From contig JAFLCG010000019.1 in the NCBI GenBank assembly GCA_017303635.1, positions 1 to 64,000 on the forward strand: DNA of 64,000 bases, given 5' to 3'. This DNA comes from Anaerolineae bacterium (lineage in GTDB: Bacteria > Chloroflexota > Anaerolineae > Aggregatilineales > Phototrophicaceae). Each line of letters starts with the position of its first letter. Within the stretch, counting starts at the first letter, position 1. Made by a program: the position numbers and the translations under genes. Under the pieces are notes generated by a model, which saw only the letters and a list, made by a program, of their open reading frames with translations, had not been told where the DNA came from and searched no databases. This document shows, one piece after another, positions 33,290 to 41,737 of the stretch.

Positions 33290-35577
33290 TTGGCCGTCTA
33301 CCCTTATTCATTCTGGCGCTGGCGTTAGTGACCCTCTTTCATCGACTGTTGCTGGGGGAAGCCTTCTACTGGGGTTTGCCTTCGCTGCAATTCTACCCCT
33401 GGCGCGAATACGCCTTTGATCTGCTGCGGCAAGGTCAGTTACCCCTCTGGAATCCCTATAACGGAGCCGGTGCGCCTCTGCTGGCGAACTACCAATCTGC
33501 CCTGCTCTACCCCTTTCACTGGCCAGGCCTGCTGCTTCCCCTGGCGTCTTGGATGAGCATAACGGCGGTACTGCACTTGTTCATTGCCGGTTGGGGCATG
33601 TGGGCCTTCACCGGACGTCTTGGCGTACCAACCCTGGGCCGTGGCCTCAGCACGCTGTCCTTCGCCTTAACTGCTTATCTGGTCGCCCGCCTCGGCACCT
33701 ATCCCACCATCACCGCCGCCGCTTGGCTCCCCTGGACTTTATGGGCAGCGCTCGGCTTACTCCAATATGGAAGGCCGCGCGACATCGGCTGGCTTGGCAT
33801 GCTAACCGGTCTACAACTCCTGGCAGGACATGCTCAAACCACCTGGTACAGCCTGCTTCTCACGGGAGCATTCGCCGCCTGGTGGACTTTCACCCATCGT
33901 CCGATCCAGTGGCGTCACTTCGCCTTTATCCTAATTGGCATGACTCTTGGTGGACTGATCGCTGCTGTCCAACTGCTTCCGACCGCGGAACTCCTGCGGG
34001 CTTCCCAGCGTTCGACCGGCGTCGATTTTGAATTTGCTATGAACTTCAGTTACGCGCCTGCCCGTGCTTTCAATCTCATTATGCCGGACTTCTTTGGCAC
34101 CCCGGCGGATGGTTCCTATCTGACCAAAGAAAAAGGAGCTTACTTTGAAGATGCCGTTTATGTCGGCCTCATTCCCCTGATCTCCGCGCTGGCCGGAGTG
34201 ACCGCCTGGCTCTACCGCACCCTGCGCCGCCGTGAACAACCGTCTTACACACAGACCGCCCCTTTCTGGTTACTCGTGGTGCTGATCGGCTTCATATTCG
34301 CACTCGGTCGTTTCTCACCGATCTTTCCCTTCTTCTACCAGAATGTTCCGACCTTCAGCCTGTTTCAGGCACCTGTTCGCTGGCATCTATGGACAGTCGC
34401 TGGGTTGGCCGTCCTGGCAGGGATCGGCGCTGGCGCATGGGGCAAAGGGCATTGGCTGCTCTTCGGCACCCGCCTTGCAACTGCCGCCGGGATTGGAGCC
34501 GTTGCCCTGGCCCTGATCGCCCCGCAGTTCCTCCCGCTTGAGGGGGAAGCTGCCACCAACGCCGCCATCCTCATTCGCGCCTTTGTCATCGCGGGAACTG
34601 TCGCTGCCGCCGCTGGCATCCTCACCCTCGCCCAACCGGAAAACAAATCCAGTCGCTGGTATCCCCTGTGGATGCTCGCTGTCTGGGTGATCGTTGCAGC
34701 TGATCTGGCACTGCCCTCGCGGGGCCTCAACCCCACCACGTCAGCTGACTTATTTGAGCGCCAGTCAGCCGCATCAATCCGGCGTGCCTGGTGGCCGGAA
34801 GAAACACTGGAACAAATCCAGTTTGATCGTTATTTACAGCTCTACGATTACCCCGCCTTGGAGCCGCAGCTTGCTGATTATCGCAGCAGTCGAATACCGA
34901 ACCTCAACCTGCTGGATCGCAGTCCGCTGCTGAATAACTTCGACCCCCTTCTGACGGATGGCTATGATCAGCTCTCGATCTGGCTGAGCAAAAACGAAAC
35001 CAACACCAACCTGTTGCTCCGCCTGGCAGGTGTTGAAGAAGTCTTTGATACAAATGGATTGATCCAACCCGTGCCACAACCCGGCTCCCGCGCTTATGTT
35101 GTCGCCTCCGCCTGTATCGATTTCACCGGCACGTTGGAACCTGCTACTGCTGGCTCGCTAACCGAACAATGGAATCCGGCTTCACAGGTCTTGATTGCAG
35201 ACTCATCCCTACCGATCTGTGATCAGTCGATAATTGAGGCAGAGAGCCCGGGACAAGCAACGATTATTGCCGAGTCCGCTAATCAGGTCGAACTTCAGGT
35301 CAACGCACCTAGCGGAGGTTGGCTGGTGCTGGCTGATACCGACTATCCCGGTTGGACAGCAACAGTAAATGGCACGCCCACCACCATCCACCGAGGCAAT
35401 ATTGCCTTCCGGGCTGTTGAAATCCCCTCCGGCGAATCGACGGTTCTATTCACGTATCAACCGGGCTGGCTCCTGCCCGGTTTACTGGTGTCCCTGTGCG
35501 GCATTTTGGTCACACTCGTTTTGTTCAGATGGCGTTCACCAGTCGCGGGTAGCACCCAGCAAGTCCTCAAGTTATAG
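33253..35577 (+). CDS. YfhO-family membrane protein
   Basis: A 774-residue polytopic protein. The first external loop, GLPSLQFYPWREYAFDLLRQGQLPLWNPYNGAGAPLLANYQSALLYP, is the classic YfhO signature. Many helices run to about residue 480. A C-terminal extracytoplasmic beta domain (about 620-745, VELQVNAPSGGWLVLADTDYPGWTATVNG) and a terminal helix follow, also as in YfhO. YfhO of Bacillus adds GlcNAc to lipoteichoic acid; here the acceptor is unknown. GGAG lies ten bases before the ATG. It follows a paralogous gene with similar opening loop, suggesting an old duplication. Confidence 0.82.
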   Translation: MAESVSASPPRLIGRLPLFILALALVTLFHRLLLGEAFYWGLPSLQFYPWREYAFDLLRQGQLPLWNPYNGAGAPLLANYQSALLYPFHWPGLLLPLASWMSITAVLHLFIAGWGMWAFTGRLGVPTLGRGLSTLSFALTAYLVARLGTYPTITAAAWLPWTLWAALGLLQYGRPRDIGWLGMLTGLQLLAGHAQTTWYSLLLTGAFAAWWTFTHRPIQWRHFAFILIGMTLGGLIAAVQLLPTAELLRASQRSTGVDFEFAMNFSYAPARAFNLIMPDFFGTPADGSYLTKEKGAYFEDAVYVGLIPLISALAGVTAWLYRTLRRREQPSYTQTAPFWLLVVLIGFIFALGRFSPIFPFFYQNVPTFSLFQAPVRWHLWTVAGLAVLAGIGAGAWGKGHWLLFGTRLATAAGIGAVALALIAPQFLPLEGEAATNAAILIRAFVIAGTVAAAAGILTLAQPENKSSRWYPLWMLAVWVIVAADLALPSRGLNPTTSADLFERQSAASIRRAWWPEETLEQIQFDRYLQLYDYPALEPQLADYRSSRIPNLNLLDRSPLLNNFDPLLTDGYDQLSIWLSKNETNTNLLLRLAGVEEVFDTNGLIQPVPQPGSRAYVVASACIDFTGTLEPATAGSLTEQWNPASQVLIADSSLPICDQSIIEAESPGQATIIAESANQVELQVNAPSGGWLVLADTDYPGWTATVNGTPTTIHRGNIAFRAVEIPSGESTVLFTYQPGWLLPGLLVSLCGILVTLVLFRWRSPVAGSTQQVLKL

Positions 35578-35591
35578 TTGACCTGTTTATA

Positions 35592-35601
35592 GTAACGTTA
35601 C
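35592..35601. promoter_or_regulatory. 10-bp palindrome upstream of fabG
   Basis: GTAACGTTAC is a perfect palindrome in the 41-bp gap between the YfhO gene and fabG, 17 bp ahead of the fabG start. It could be an operator. Short palindromes arise by chance, so support is weak. Confidence 0.25.
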
Positions 35602-35618
35602 CTGGACAGGACAAAACT

Positions 35619-36365
35619 ATGGCTCCCTTAACCGAAAAAATCGCCATTGTGACCGGCGGCAGCCGGGGCATTGGTCGCGGCATTGCTCTCGAACTCGGCA
35701 AACGCGGCGCGACGGTAATCGTCAATTACAAAGGCAACGCAGATGCAGCCCAGGAAGTAGTTGAGCAGATCAAAGCCGGTGGAGCTAATGCCCTGGCAGT
35801 ACAGGCCGATGTCGGTAGTGTCGAAGGCTCCGAAGCACTCATCAAAGCCGCGCTCGATTCGTTCGGCAAGCTGGATATTCTGGTCAATAATGCTGGAACC
35901 ACCCGCGATAATCTCATCATGATGATGAAGCCAGAAGACTTCGACACGGTCATCGAAACCAACCTCCGCAGCACGTGGCTCTGCTCTAAAGCCGCCGTAA
36001 AGACCATGATGCGGAAGCGCTATGGGCGCATCATCAATATCACCAGCATCAGCGGCATTGCCGGCAACGCCGGGCAGACCAACTATAGCGCCAGCAAGGC
36101 CGGTATCATCGGCCTGACCAAAGCCCTCGCCCGCGAAGTTGCCTCCCGGGGAATCACCGTCAACGCGGTCGCCCCCGGCTTTGTGCTGACCGACCTCACC
36201 AAAGACCTGCCGGAAGAAATCACCAAACAGTTGAACGCCAATATCCCGCTGGGGCGCTGGGGGGCGATAGAAGACGTGGCCTATTCCACCGCCTTCCTCG
36301 CCTCTGACGAAGCTGCCTACATCACCGGGCATATACTGGTTGTAGATGGCGGCATGGCGATGTAA
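35619..36365 (+). CDS. fabG: 3-oxoacyl-[acyl-carrier-protein] reductase FabG-type
   Basis: A 248-residue short-chain dehydrogenase/reductase that reduces 3-oxoacyl-ACP with NADPH in fatty-acid elongation. Seen are the Rossmann glycine motif TGGSRGIGRG near residue 13, NNAG (about 90), catalytic Ser in INITSISG, Tyr/Lys in NYSASKAG, and the FabG-like VAPGFVLTDLTKDLP and VVDGGMAM tail. AGGAC precedes the ATG. Without other fab genes nearby another SDR substrate, such as acetoacetyl-CoA, is possible. Confidence 0.88.
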   Translation: MAPLTEKIAIVTGGSRGIGRGIALELGKRGATVIVNYKGNADAAQEVVEQIKAGGANALAVQADVGSVEGSEALIKAALDSFGKLDILVNNAGTTRDNLIMMMKPEDFDTVIETNLRSTWLCSKAAVKTMMRKRYGRIINITSISGIAGNAGQTNYSASKAGIIGLTKALAREVASRGITVNAVAPGFVLTDLTKDLPEEITKQLNANIPLGRWGAIEDVAYSTAFLASDEAAYITGHILVVDGGMAM

Positions 36366-36390
36366 CTCCACTCCCAAATTGAGATGTTTG

Positions 36391-36414
36391 TAGGGGCGCA
36401 CGGCTGTGCGCCCG
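36391..36414 (+). repeat. GC-rich short palindromic repeat between fabG and the HIT gene
   Basis: GGGCGCAC (36394-36401) pairs with 36406-36413 across a 4-base loop and is preceded by TGTAG. This TGTAGGGGCGCAC-type palindrome resembles short dispersed repeats common in Chloroflexi and other genomes, from general knowledge. It stands where a fabG terminator would be but lacks a U-run. Only one copy is in this window. Confidence 0.45.
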
Positions 36415-36445
36415 CTCTGTGCATATCCCCACGATAGGAGCAACC

Positions 36446-36796
36446 ATGCCCACCATCTTCTCAAAAATCGTTAACCGGGAAATCCCGGCAGAGATTGTCT
36501 ATCAGGATGACCGCGTCACGGCCTTCAAGGACATACATCCGCTGGCACCCGTCCACATTCTGATCATCCCCAATATCGAAATACCCACAGCCGATGATAT
36601 CCAGCCCGAACATGAAGCCATGCTTGGGCATCTGTTTGTCGTCGCCCAGCAAGTCGCCCGGCAGTTGGGCATCGGTGAAAGTGGCTATCGGCTCATTGTG
36701 AACTGCAAAGGGGATGGCGGCCAGGAGGTCTTTCACCTGCACATGCATTTGCTCGGTGGTCGCAAATTGGGGCCAATGCTGGCCCCTAAAGAATAG
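36446..36796 (+). CDS. HIT-family nucleotide hydrolase
   Basis: A 116-residue histidine-triad protein. The family start MPTIFSKIVNREIPAEIVYQD and the active-site HLHMHLLGG near the C-terminus are clear, with the central His being the catalytic nucleophile. Bacterial HinT-like enzymes hydrolyse purine phosphoramidates or AMP-lysine. I set the start at the ATG preceded by AGGAG; the frame extends nine codons further up. It probably forms a unit with fabG and ends at a bidirectional hairpin. Confidence 0.92.
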   Translation: MPTIFSKIVNREIPAEIVYQDDRVTAFKDIHPLAPVHILIIPNIEIPTADDIQPEHEAMLGHLFVVAQQVARQLGIGESGYRLIVNCKGDGGQEVFHLHMHLLGGRKLGPMLAPKE

Positions 36797-36806
36797 ACGT
36801 ACAGAA

Positions 36807-36830
36807 GGGGCGTCCCGGCAAAGACGCCCC
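36807..36830. terminator. Bidirectional hairpin between HIT gene and dsbA-like gene
   Basis: GGGGCGTC (36807-36814) pairs with 36823-36830 over an 8-base loop, midway between two convergent stops (36796 and 36847). There is no strong U-run on either side. Position between convergent genes supports a terminator. Confidence 0.6.
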
Positions 36831-36846
36831 CAAGGCTTGCAGGAAC

Positions 36847-37713
36847 CTACGGAGTCGCTTCGGCGGTGACCTCAACAGTTGCTTCAACCGGAGCTGTGGT
36901 GTCGGAGGTCGCTTCAGCTGTAACCTCCGGCGTTGCTTCCGTAGTCACCTCTGGAGTCGCTTCCGCTGGTGTCACCCCTACCGCCGCAATCGCCCGGTCA
37001 ATCGCATCAAATGTATTCGTCGCCAGTTCATCAATCGAACCGCTGGTTGCAACGATCGTCCCATTCACGACAATGCTGGGTGTCGATGTAATGTTCTGAA
37101 GGCGGGCAGCATTCTCTGCATCATTGATGACCGTCTGTGAGCGAGCATCAGTAGCACACGACTGCCACGCACCTACGTCCAGTCCCAGTGCCTCCGCTCC
37201 AGCGCGCATGCGATTAGCTGTAAATGCCTGATTGGCATATAGAATGTGCCAGCTAAACAGTGCATCGTGATATTCCCAGAACTTGCCCTGTTCATCCGCG
37301 CACACGGCAGCACGTGCCGCCCCTTCTCGATTCGTTAAGCTGCCAAAACTATACAGCGGTACAAAGGTCAGATTAACTGCGCCCGTTCGGACTCGTTCAA
37401 TCAGACCGTCCATTGCCAGATCATGTAGCGCCTGGCAGCCAGGGCAACCGAAGCTGGAATACTCAATCACCGAAACGGGCGCATCCGGATTACCAATCCG
37501 TGGGAAACCCTGATCGGTGGTCGTGCGCTCCAGGTCAGCATACAAAGCCGCCGACTCGGCTGGCAGCGGGGCTTCTGCGGGCAGATTCAATACCACAATC
37601 AAAAAGCCAGCAACGACCGCAAACGCAATCACACTGATGAGAATCGTCATCTGGCGGCTGCGTTTTTTCTCCTGCTCACGTTCTTTACGGCGTTCGACCG
37701 TCCTGCGAGTCAT
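36847..37713 (-). CDS. DsbA-like thiol-disulfide oxidoreductase with Thr/Glu/Val-rich tail
   Basis: A 288-residue membrane-anchored protein. A very basic N-terminus (RRTVERRKEREQEKKRSR) precedes one TM helix (about 22-43). The thioredoxin-fold DsbA domain (about 75-240) has active site CPGC at 90-93 in EYSSFGCPGC and a cis-Pro region TSTPSIVVNG. It would oxidise or isomerise disulfides outside the membrane. The last 40 residues are repeats of TPEV/TEA/TAEATP, a low-complexity tail unusual for DsbA. A promoter candidate lies at 37759-37786. Confidence 0.85.
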   Translation of the reverse strand: MTRRTVERRKEREQEKKRSRQMTILISVIAFAVVAGFLIVVLNLPAEAPLPAESAALYADLERTTTDQGFPRIGNPDAPVSVIEYSSFGCPGCQALHDLAMDGLIERVRTGAVNLTFVPLYSFGSLTNREGAARAAVCADEQGKFWEYHDALFSWHILYANQAFTANRMRAGAEALGLDVGAWQSCATDARSQTVINDAENAARLQNITSTPSIVVNGTIVATSGSIDELATNTFDAIDRAIAAVGVTPAEATPEVTTEATPEVTAEATSDTTAPVEATVEVTAEATP

Positions 37714-37758
37714 AAGGTGTTGTCCTCTATAGTGATAACGTCTGGAAACCTGCTGCCG

Positions 37759-37786
37759 AGTCTACAACACCCCTGCCGAAGTGCAA
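37759..37786 (-). promoter_or_regulatory. Predicted promoter of the dsbA-like gene
   Basis: Minus-strand TTGCAC (37781-37786) and TAGACT (37759-37764) are 16 bp apart, about 46 bp upstream of the start codon. Fair match to sigma-70 hexamers. Confidence 0.4.
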
Positions 37787-37824
37787 TAACCTCTTGGCAA
37801 GCTTTTTGTCACCGACATAGAAAA

Positions 37825-37849
37825 GGCGCACAGCCATGTGCTGTACGCC
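37825..37849 (-). terminator. Intrinsic terminator of the gntR-korA-korB operon
   Basis: GGCGTACAGC and GCTGTGCGCC (minus strand) form a stem with one mismatch and a 5-base loop, followed by TTTTCT. It lies 83 bp past the korB stop. The U-run on the minus strand makes this the best intrinsic terminator in the region. Confidence 0.7.
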
Positions 37850-37931
37850 CTTATGTTCATGCTATTTGCGCTACAGGCTTCCCATTAGCGACTTTTCGCC
37901 ATAGGTGAGGAAAGCAACCAAGAACAGAGAC

Positions 37932-38972
37932 TTACTTATAACTCTCCATCAGAGTCAGGAGCGCATCCTTGGAAGGACGCAGTTTGTCATCTGGCAGATG
38001 CACCAGAGGTACATCCGTGATGTTCAGAGTATCCGCCAGTGTCGGTCGTGGTTCTTCGTAGTAAATCAGACCCGTGATGAATTCCTGCTCGATCTGGGCT
38101 TTCTCAAGTAGGGTGATCGCCTGGGCACGGCTGCGCGGATCATGATCGCGCCCAGCCTTCTTCATCCGGACATGGGAACCGTCGTGGAGTTCCACTGTAA
38201 TCACGTCGTAGTCGCCTTCGATAGTGATTTCCTCACGGTCGGGCACAGCACCACGCTCATAGTAGGTGATCTCATGGATCGGAATTTCGTTTTCCTTGCC
38301 ATAATCATAGCTCTTGTTTGACCCTGGATTGTTATTGAAGGTCACACACGGGCTGATGATGTCCACCACTGCCGTTCCGCGATGGCTCATAGCAGCCTTG
38401 ATGAGTGTCTGAGCTTGCTTGGCATCACCGGAAAAGCTACGTGCTACAAAGGTCGCACCACCAACAATCGCTTCCAGGCAGAGATCAATCGCCGGAAGTT
38501 CGTTCTTACCGTAGTATTTCAATACCTGACCGGCGTCCGAAGTCGCCGAGAACTGACCTTTGGTCAGGCCATACACACCATTGTTCTCGATGATGTAAAC
38601 CATTGGCACATTACGGCGTACCAGGTGCTTGAACTGCCCCATGCCGATGCTGCCGGTATCGCCGTCACCGCTCACGCCGATGGCGAACAGATTGCGGTTC
38701 GCCAGCGTCGCACCGGTAGCAACCGACGGCATACGCCCATGTACAGAGTTGAACGAGTGCGCCCGCCCCAGGAAATAGGCCGGGGTCTTGCTGGAACAAC
38801 CGATACCGCTCAGCTTAATCAGGTTGTGCTGATTGATGCCCAGATCATACATCGCGCTGATGATCTGATTGCTGATCGAGTCATGGCCGCAGCCGGGGCA
38901 AAGCGTGCTCTTGACACCCTTATATTCTTCACGGCTCAGGCCGAGTGCATTAGTCTTGGCTACTGGAGGCAT
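37932..38972 (-). CDS. korB: 2-oxoacid:ferredoxin oxidoreductase beta subunit (KorB)
   Basis: A 346-residue subunit that binds thiamine diphosphate and a [4Fe-4S] cluster and oxidises a 2-oxoacid, probably 2-oxoglutarate, to the acyl-CoA with ferredoxin reduction. Cluster cysteines are CPGCGHD (about 22-25), GIGCSSK and SPCVTFNN. The TPP site is GVSGDGDTGSIGMGQF with ENNGVYGLTKGQ. The gene starts three bases after the korA stop. Substrate choice between 2-oxoglutarate and other 2-oxoacids cannot be proved from sequence. Confidence 0.93.
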   Translation of the reverse strand: MPPVAKTNALGLSREEYKGVKSTLCPGCGHDSISNQIISAMYDLGINQHNLIKLSGIGCSSKTPAYFLGRAHSFNSVHGRMPSVATGATLANRNLFAIGVSGDGDTGSIGMGQFKHLVRRNVPMVYIIENNGVYGLTKGQFSATSDAGQVLKYYGKNELPAIDLCLEAIVGGATFVARSFSGDAKQAQTLIKAAMSHRGTAVVDIISPCVTFNNNPGSNKSYDYGKENEIPIHEITYYERGAVPDREEITIEGDYDVITVELHDGSHVRMKKAGRDHDPRSRAQAITLLEKAQIEQEFITGLIYYEEPRPTLADTLNITDVPLVHLPDDKLRPSKDALLTLMESYK

Positions 38973-38975
38973 GGC

Positions 38976-40817
38976 TTACTTTCCTTCGCTTTCCGTAATC
39001 TGGTCAACGATCCACTTGGCAGTCATGGGCATACTGTCACCCAATGCCAGCGCCTTCATGTGACGCGTATCCTTATCAGTTTCACCACGGATGATGTGCG
39101 CCATCTGAGCGTCGAAGTTATTCTCCAACAGATAAACCCGTTCATGGCTGTCGATGAACTGCTGGACATCCGGCGATAGGGGCAGCGCCCGGATACGCAT
39201 GTAATCGGTAGGGATACCCTGCGCCGCTAGATAGTCCCGCGCCTCTATGATAGCCGGGTCATTTGTGCCATAGGAGAGAATACCCACCCGCGCCTGACCG
39301 TCACCCATCACCACCGGCTGCGGCAGTTCCGTCCGGGCGTTATTGATCTTGCGCTTGATGCGGCTCAGGTTCGCCACCCAGTCCTCGCTGCGTTCACTGT
39401 ACGTAGCGCGTTCAGTATGACCTGTACCGCGGGTGAAGTAAGCTGCCTTCGGATGATCAATACCCGGGATGGTCCGGTACGGGATGCCGTCGCCATCGTA
39501 ATCCTTATACCGGTACCACTCGCCCTTTTCCGCCAGGAACGCAGTCAGGCTTTCCAGATCGAGGGTCTTACCCCGATTTAACGGTTGGTCGGGGTAATCA
39601 AACGGATCGCTCATCCAGTTATTCATACCCAGGTCGAGGTCGCTCATCACAAACACAATCGTCTGGTACAGTTCAGCAATATCCTGCGCCCGCCAGCCAA
39701 ATTCAAACGCTTCCTTGACCGAGCTGGGGATCAGCACGATGTGATGCGTATCACCGTGGCTCAGGGTATAAAGCTGGATCAGGTCGCCCTGACCTGTCCG
39801 AGTCGGCAGACCCGTCGACGGGCCAATGCGCGTCACGTCCCAGACCACGCACGGAATTTCCGCAAAATACGCCAGACCGGCAAACTCGCCCATCAGGCTG
39901 ATGCCGGGGCCGCTGGTACTGGTCATCGAGCGTGCACCCGCCCATCCTGCGCCGATGATCGCGCCGATAGCCGCGATTTCATCTTCCGCCTGCATGATGG
40001 CAATCGTATTCTTGCCCGTCTCCGGGTCTTTGCGGATGCCCTGATTCTCAAACATGGCATCGATCAAGCTGGTTGACGGGGTGATCGGATACCAAGCCAC
40101 CACCTGCACACCGCCGAACAAGGCACCCAGGCCACCCGCTTCATTGCCGGTGATGACAATCTTGCCCGCGTTGCCGCCGGGAATCGGCTCATACTTGAAT
40201 GGATCTTGCTTGGTGATATTGGCCTTCGTCCATTCATAAGCGCGGGTCACCATGTCATAGTTGATCTTGGCCGGCTTCTCTTTCCCACTGAAGTTATCGA
40301 GCAGCACTTGCCAGATCACATCCAGCGGAATCTCGAACAGATACGCCACCGCACCCACATAAACCATATTGGCGACACGTTCCCGCAAGTCGGCGTTCAC
40401 CCCGGATTCCTTGACCAGCGCATCCACGGGGATGTCGTAGAAGATCACATCATCCCGCCGGGCGGCCGTTGAACCCTGTGGAATGATGCAGACACCACCA
40501 GAAGGCAGCTTTTGAATATCTTCATCTGCGGTTTCCGGGTTCATCACAACGGCAATATCGTTGTGCGCCGGGCGAGCGACGTAGCCATCTTTGCTGGCAC
40601 GAATGCTGTACCACGTCGGCAAACCCTTGATGTTGGACGGGAACAGGTTCTTGCCGTTGACCGGAATACCCATACGGAACAGCGACATCACCAACACATT
40701 GTTGGAAGTCTGGCTGCCCGTCCCGTTCTTGGTGGCCGCCACAATGGTGAAGTCGTTGATGATTGGCTTCCCATCTTGGGCGCGTGCTTGGACTGCGGGC
40801 TGAACGTTCAAAGCCAT
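38976..40817 (-). CDS. korA: 2-oxoacid:ferredoxin oxidoreductase alpha subunit (fused gamma-alpha, KorA)
   Basis: A 613-residue subunit in which the gamma domain (about 20-190, GTGSQTSNNVLVMSLFRMGI, ASKDGYVARP) is fused to the alpha domain (about 210-600, NEAGGLGALFGGVQVVAWYPITPSTSLIDA, TSTSGPGISLMGEFAGLAYFAEIPCVVWDV). This gamma-alpha plus beta two-subunit form is common in aerobic and facultative 2-oxoglutarate:ferredoxin oxidoreductases. It needs no separate ferredoxin delta subunit, and none is present. GAAGGA stands six bases before the ATG. gntR lies 12 bp upstream. Confidence 0.93.
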   Translation of the reverse strand: MALNVQPAVQARAQDGKPIINDFTIVAATKNGTGSQTSNNVLVMSLFRMGIPVNGKNLFPSNIKGLPTWYSIRASKDGYVARPAHNDIAVVMNPETADEDIQKLPSGGVCIIPQGSTAARRDDVIFYDIPVDALVKESGVNADLRERVANMVYVGAVAYLFEIPLDVIWQVLLDNFSGKEKPAKINYDMVTRAYEWTKANITKQDPFKYEPIPGGNAGKIVITGNEAGGLGALFGGVQVVAWYPITPSTSLIDAMFENQGIRKDPETGKNTIAIMQAEDEIAAIGAIIGAGWAGARSMTSTSGPGISLMGEFAGLAYFAEIPCVVWDVTRIGPSTGLPTRTGQGDLIQLYTLSHGDTHHIVLIPSSVKEAFEFGWRAQDIAELYQTIVFVMSDLDLGMNNWMSDPFDYPDQPLNRGKTLDLESLTAFLAEKGEWYRYKDYDGDGIPYRTIPGIDHPKAAYFTRGTGHTERATYSERSEDWVANLSRIKRKINNARTELPQPVVMGDGQARVGILSYGTNDPAIIEARDYLAAQGIPTDYMRIRALPLSPDVQQFIDSHERVYLLENNFDAQMAHIIRGETDKDTRHMKALALGDSMPMTAKWIVDQITESEGK

Positions 40818-40829
40818 AGAAAATCCTTC

Positions 40830-41552
40830 TTAAACAGTGTCCGGTAACTTCTCGGCAAGATGCGCTTCTGCACCTGCTTGTATCCGTGTCGGATAGTGAA
40901 GCAGGCGAGTATGCTGGATGTAAGCTTCCTGGGCCGCGTCAAAGTCACCGGTACAAATCGCGTCCAGAATGCGCTGGTGGTACTCCCATACTTCGCGGTG
41001 ATACGTCAACTCGGCGTACACGTTGAGTTCAACCGCTGCATAGGCATCCCAGTAGGCTTCCAGCAAGCCTTTGACAAATACGTTATCCAAGTGGCGGAAA
41101 ATGGTCAGATGAAAAGCGCGGTGCTCATCGTTCGGAATTCGAATGCGTGGAGCATTGAGCTTACCCCATGCCGCTTCGATGTAACCGCGCAATTCATCCT
41201 TATCCGCGTCCGTCAACAGCCGACATGCCTCATGCCAGAACGCTACCTCCACATGAGTCCGCAATGCACTGAACTGCTCAAAGTACCGCAGGTCAGTCGC
41301 CAGGGCGTAGAACAGACTCAGGTGTACTGCCGGGGCGAAACTGTATTCCTTGAGGCGCGTCCCTGCCTGCGACTTCACATCAACCAGTCCCAGTGCACGG
41401 GCCACTTCCAACTGTTCACGCACCTTGCTCACGCTGATATTTAGGTGTTCATGATCACCTAGTTCAGCAATGGTTGGCAGGCGGTCGCCCGGTTGGTATT
41501 CCTGCTCCACAATGAAGTTGAGCAAGTGAGAGTCGAGTTGAATATCAGCCAC
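40830..41552 (-). CDS. GntR-family (FadR subfamily) transcriptional regulator of the kor operon
   Basis: A 240-residue regulator. The N-terminal winged helix (about 1-75, YQPGDRLPTIAELGDHEHLNISVSKVREQLEVARALGLV) is GntR-type, and the C-terminal all-helical FCD domain (about 85-225) has the metal/ligand-binding His residues HLTIFRHLDN and YHREVWEYHQRILDAI. It starts at GTG (41550-41552). As first gene of gntR-korA-korB with a palindrome over its own promoter, it very likely regulates the operon. The effector is probably a carboxylic acid, by family analogy. Confidence 0.88.
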   Translation of the reverse strand: MADIQLDSHLLNFIVEQEYQPGDRLPTIAELGDHEHLNISVSKVREQLEVARALGLVDVKSQAGTRLKEYSFAPAVHLSLFYALATDLRYFEQFSALRTHVEVAFWHEACRLLTDADKDELRGYIEAAWGKLNAPRIRIPNDEHRAFHLTIFRHLDNVFVKGLLEAYWDAYAAVELNVYAELTYHREVWEYHQRILDAICTGDFDAAQEAYIQHTRLLHYPTRIQAGAEAHLAEKLPDTV

Positions 41553-41584
41553 AGTCGTTTATTGGGATAACACATTCAGTTAGA

Positions 41585-41605
41585 CATATTCATCTGATGA
41601 ATATG
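41585..41605. promoter_or_regulatory. Perfect 21-bp palindromic operator at the gntR-kor promoter
   Basis: CATATTCATC (41585-41594) and its exact reverse complement (41596-41605) flank one central base. The site lies 33 bp upstream of the gntR start and about 15 bp downstream of the -10, covering the likely transcription start. A FadR-type dimer bound here would block transcription. This inference rests on symmetry and position. Confidence 0.7.
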
Positions 41606-41620
41606 ATTTATTTATTGTGC

Positions 41621-41649
41621 AGTATAGCAGCATATAGATTTTTTGTCCA
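41621..41649 (-). promoter_or_regulatory. Sigma-70-type promoter of the gntR-korA-korB operon
   Basis: Minus-strand TGGACA (41644-41649) and TATACT (41621-41626) have an ideal 17-bp spacer. It is one of the best promoter matches in the window. The region is AT-rich compared with its surroundings. Confidence 0.65.
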
Positions 41650-41706
41650 TAAAGGTGGCTTAAGATTTAGTCAATTCACACGAATGAGAGGTAGCAGAAG
41701 AGAATA

Positions 41707-41726
41707 AGGCGGCCCGAAGGCCGCCT
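41707..41726 (-). terminator. UUCG-loop terminator of the deoxynucleoside kinase gene
   Basis: AGGCGGCC and GGCCGCCT pair perfectly; on the minus strand the loop is TTCG, an extra-stable tetraloop, followed by TATTCTC. It lies 12 bp after the kinase stop and ahead of the kor promoter. Confidence 0.75.
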
Positions 41727-41737
41727 AGCAGGGGGTT

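Noticed and set aside
35628..36464. Minus-strand open frame of 278 codons opposite fabG
   Set aside because: Antisense of a clear SDR gene in GC-rich codons; no recognisable domain.
38382..39179. Plus-strand open frame of 265 codons opposite korB/korA
   Set aside because: Antisense shadow; spans the junction of two well-supported genes.
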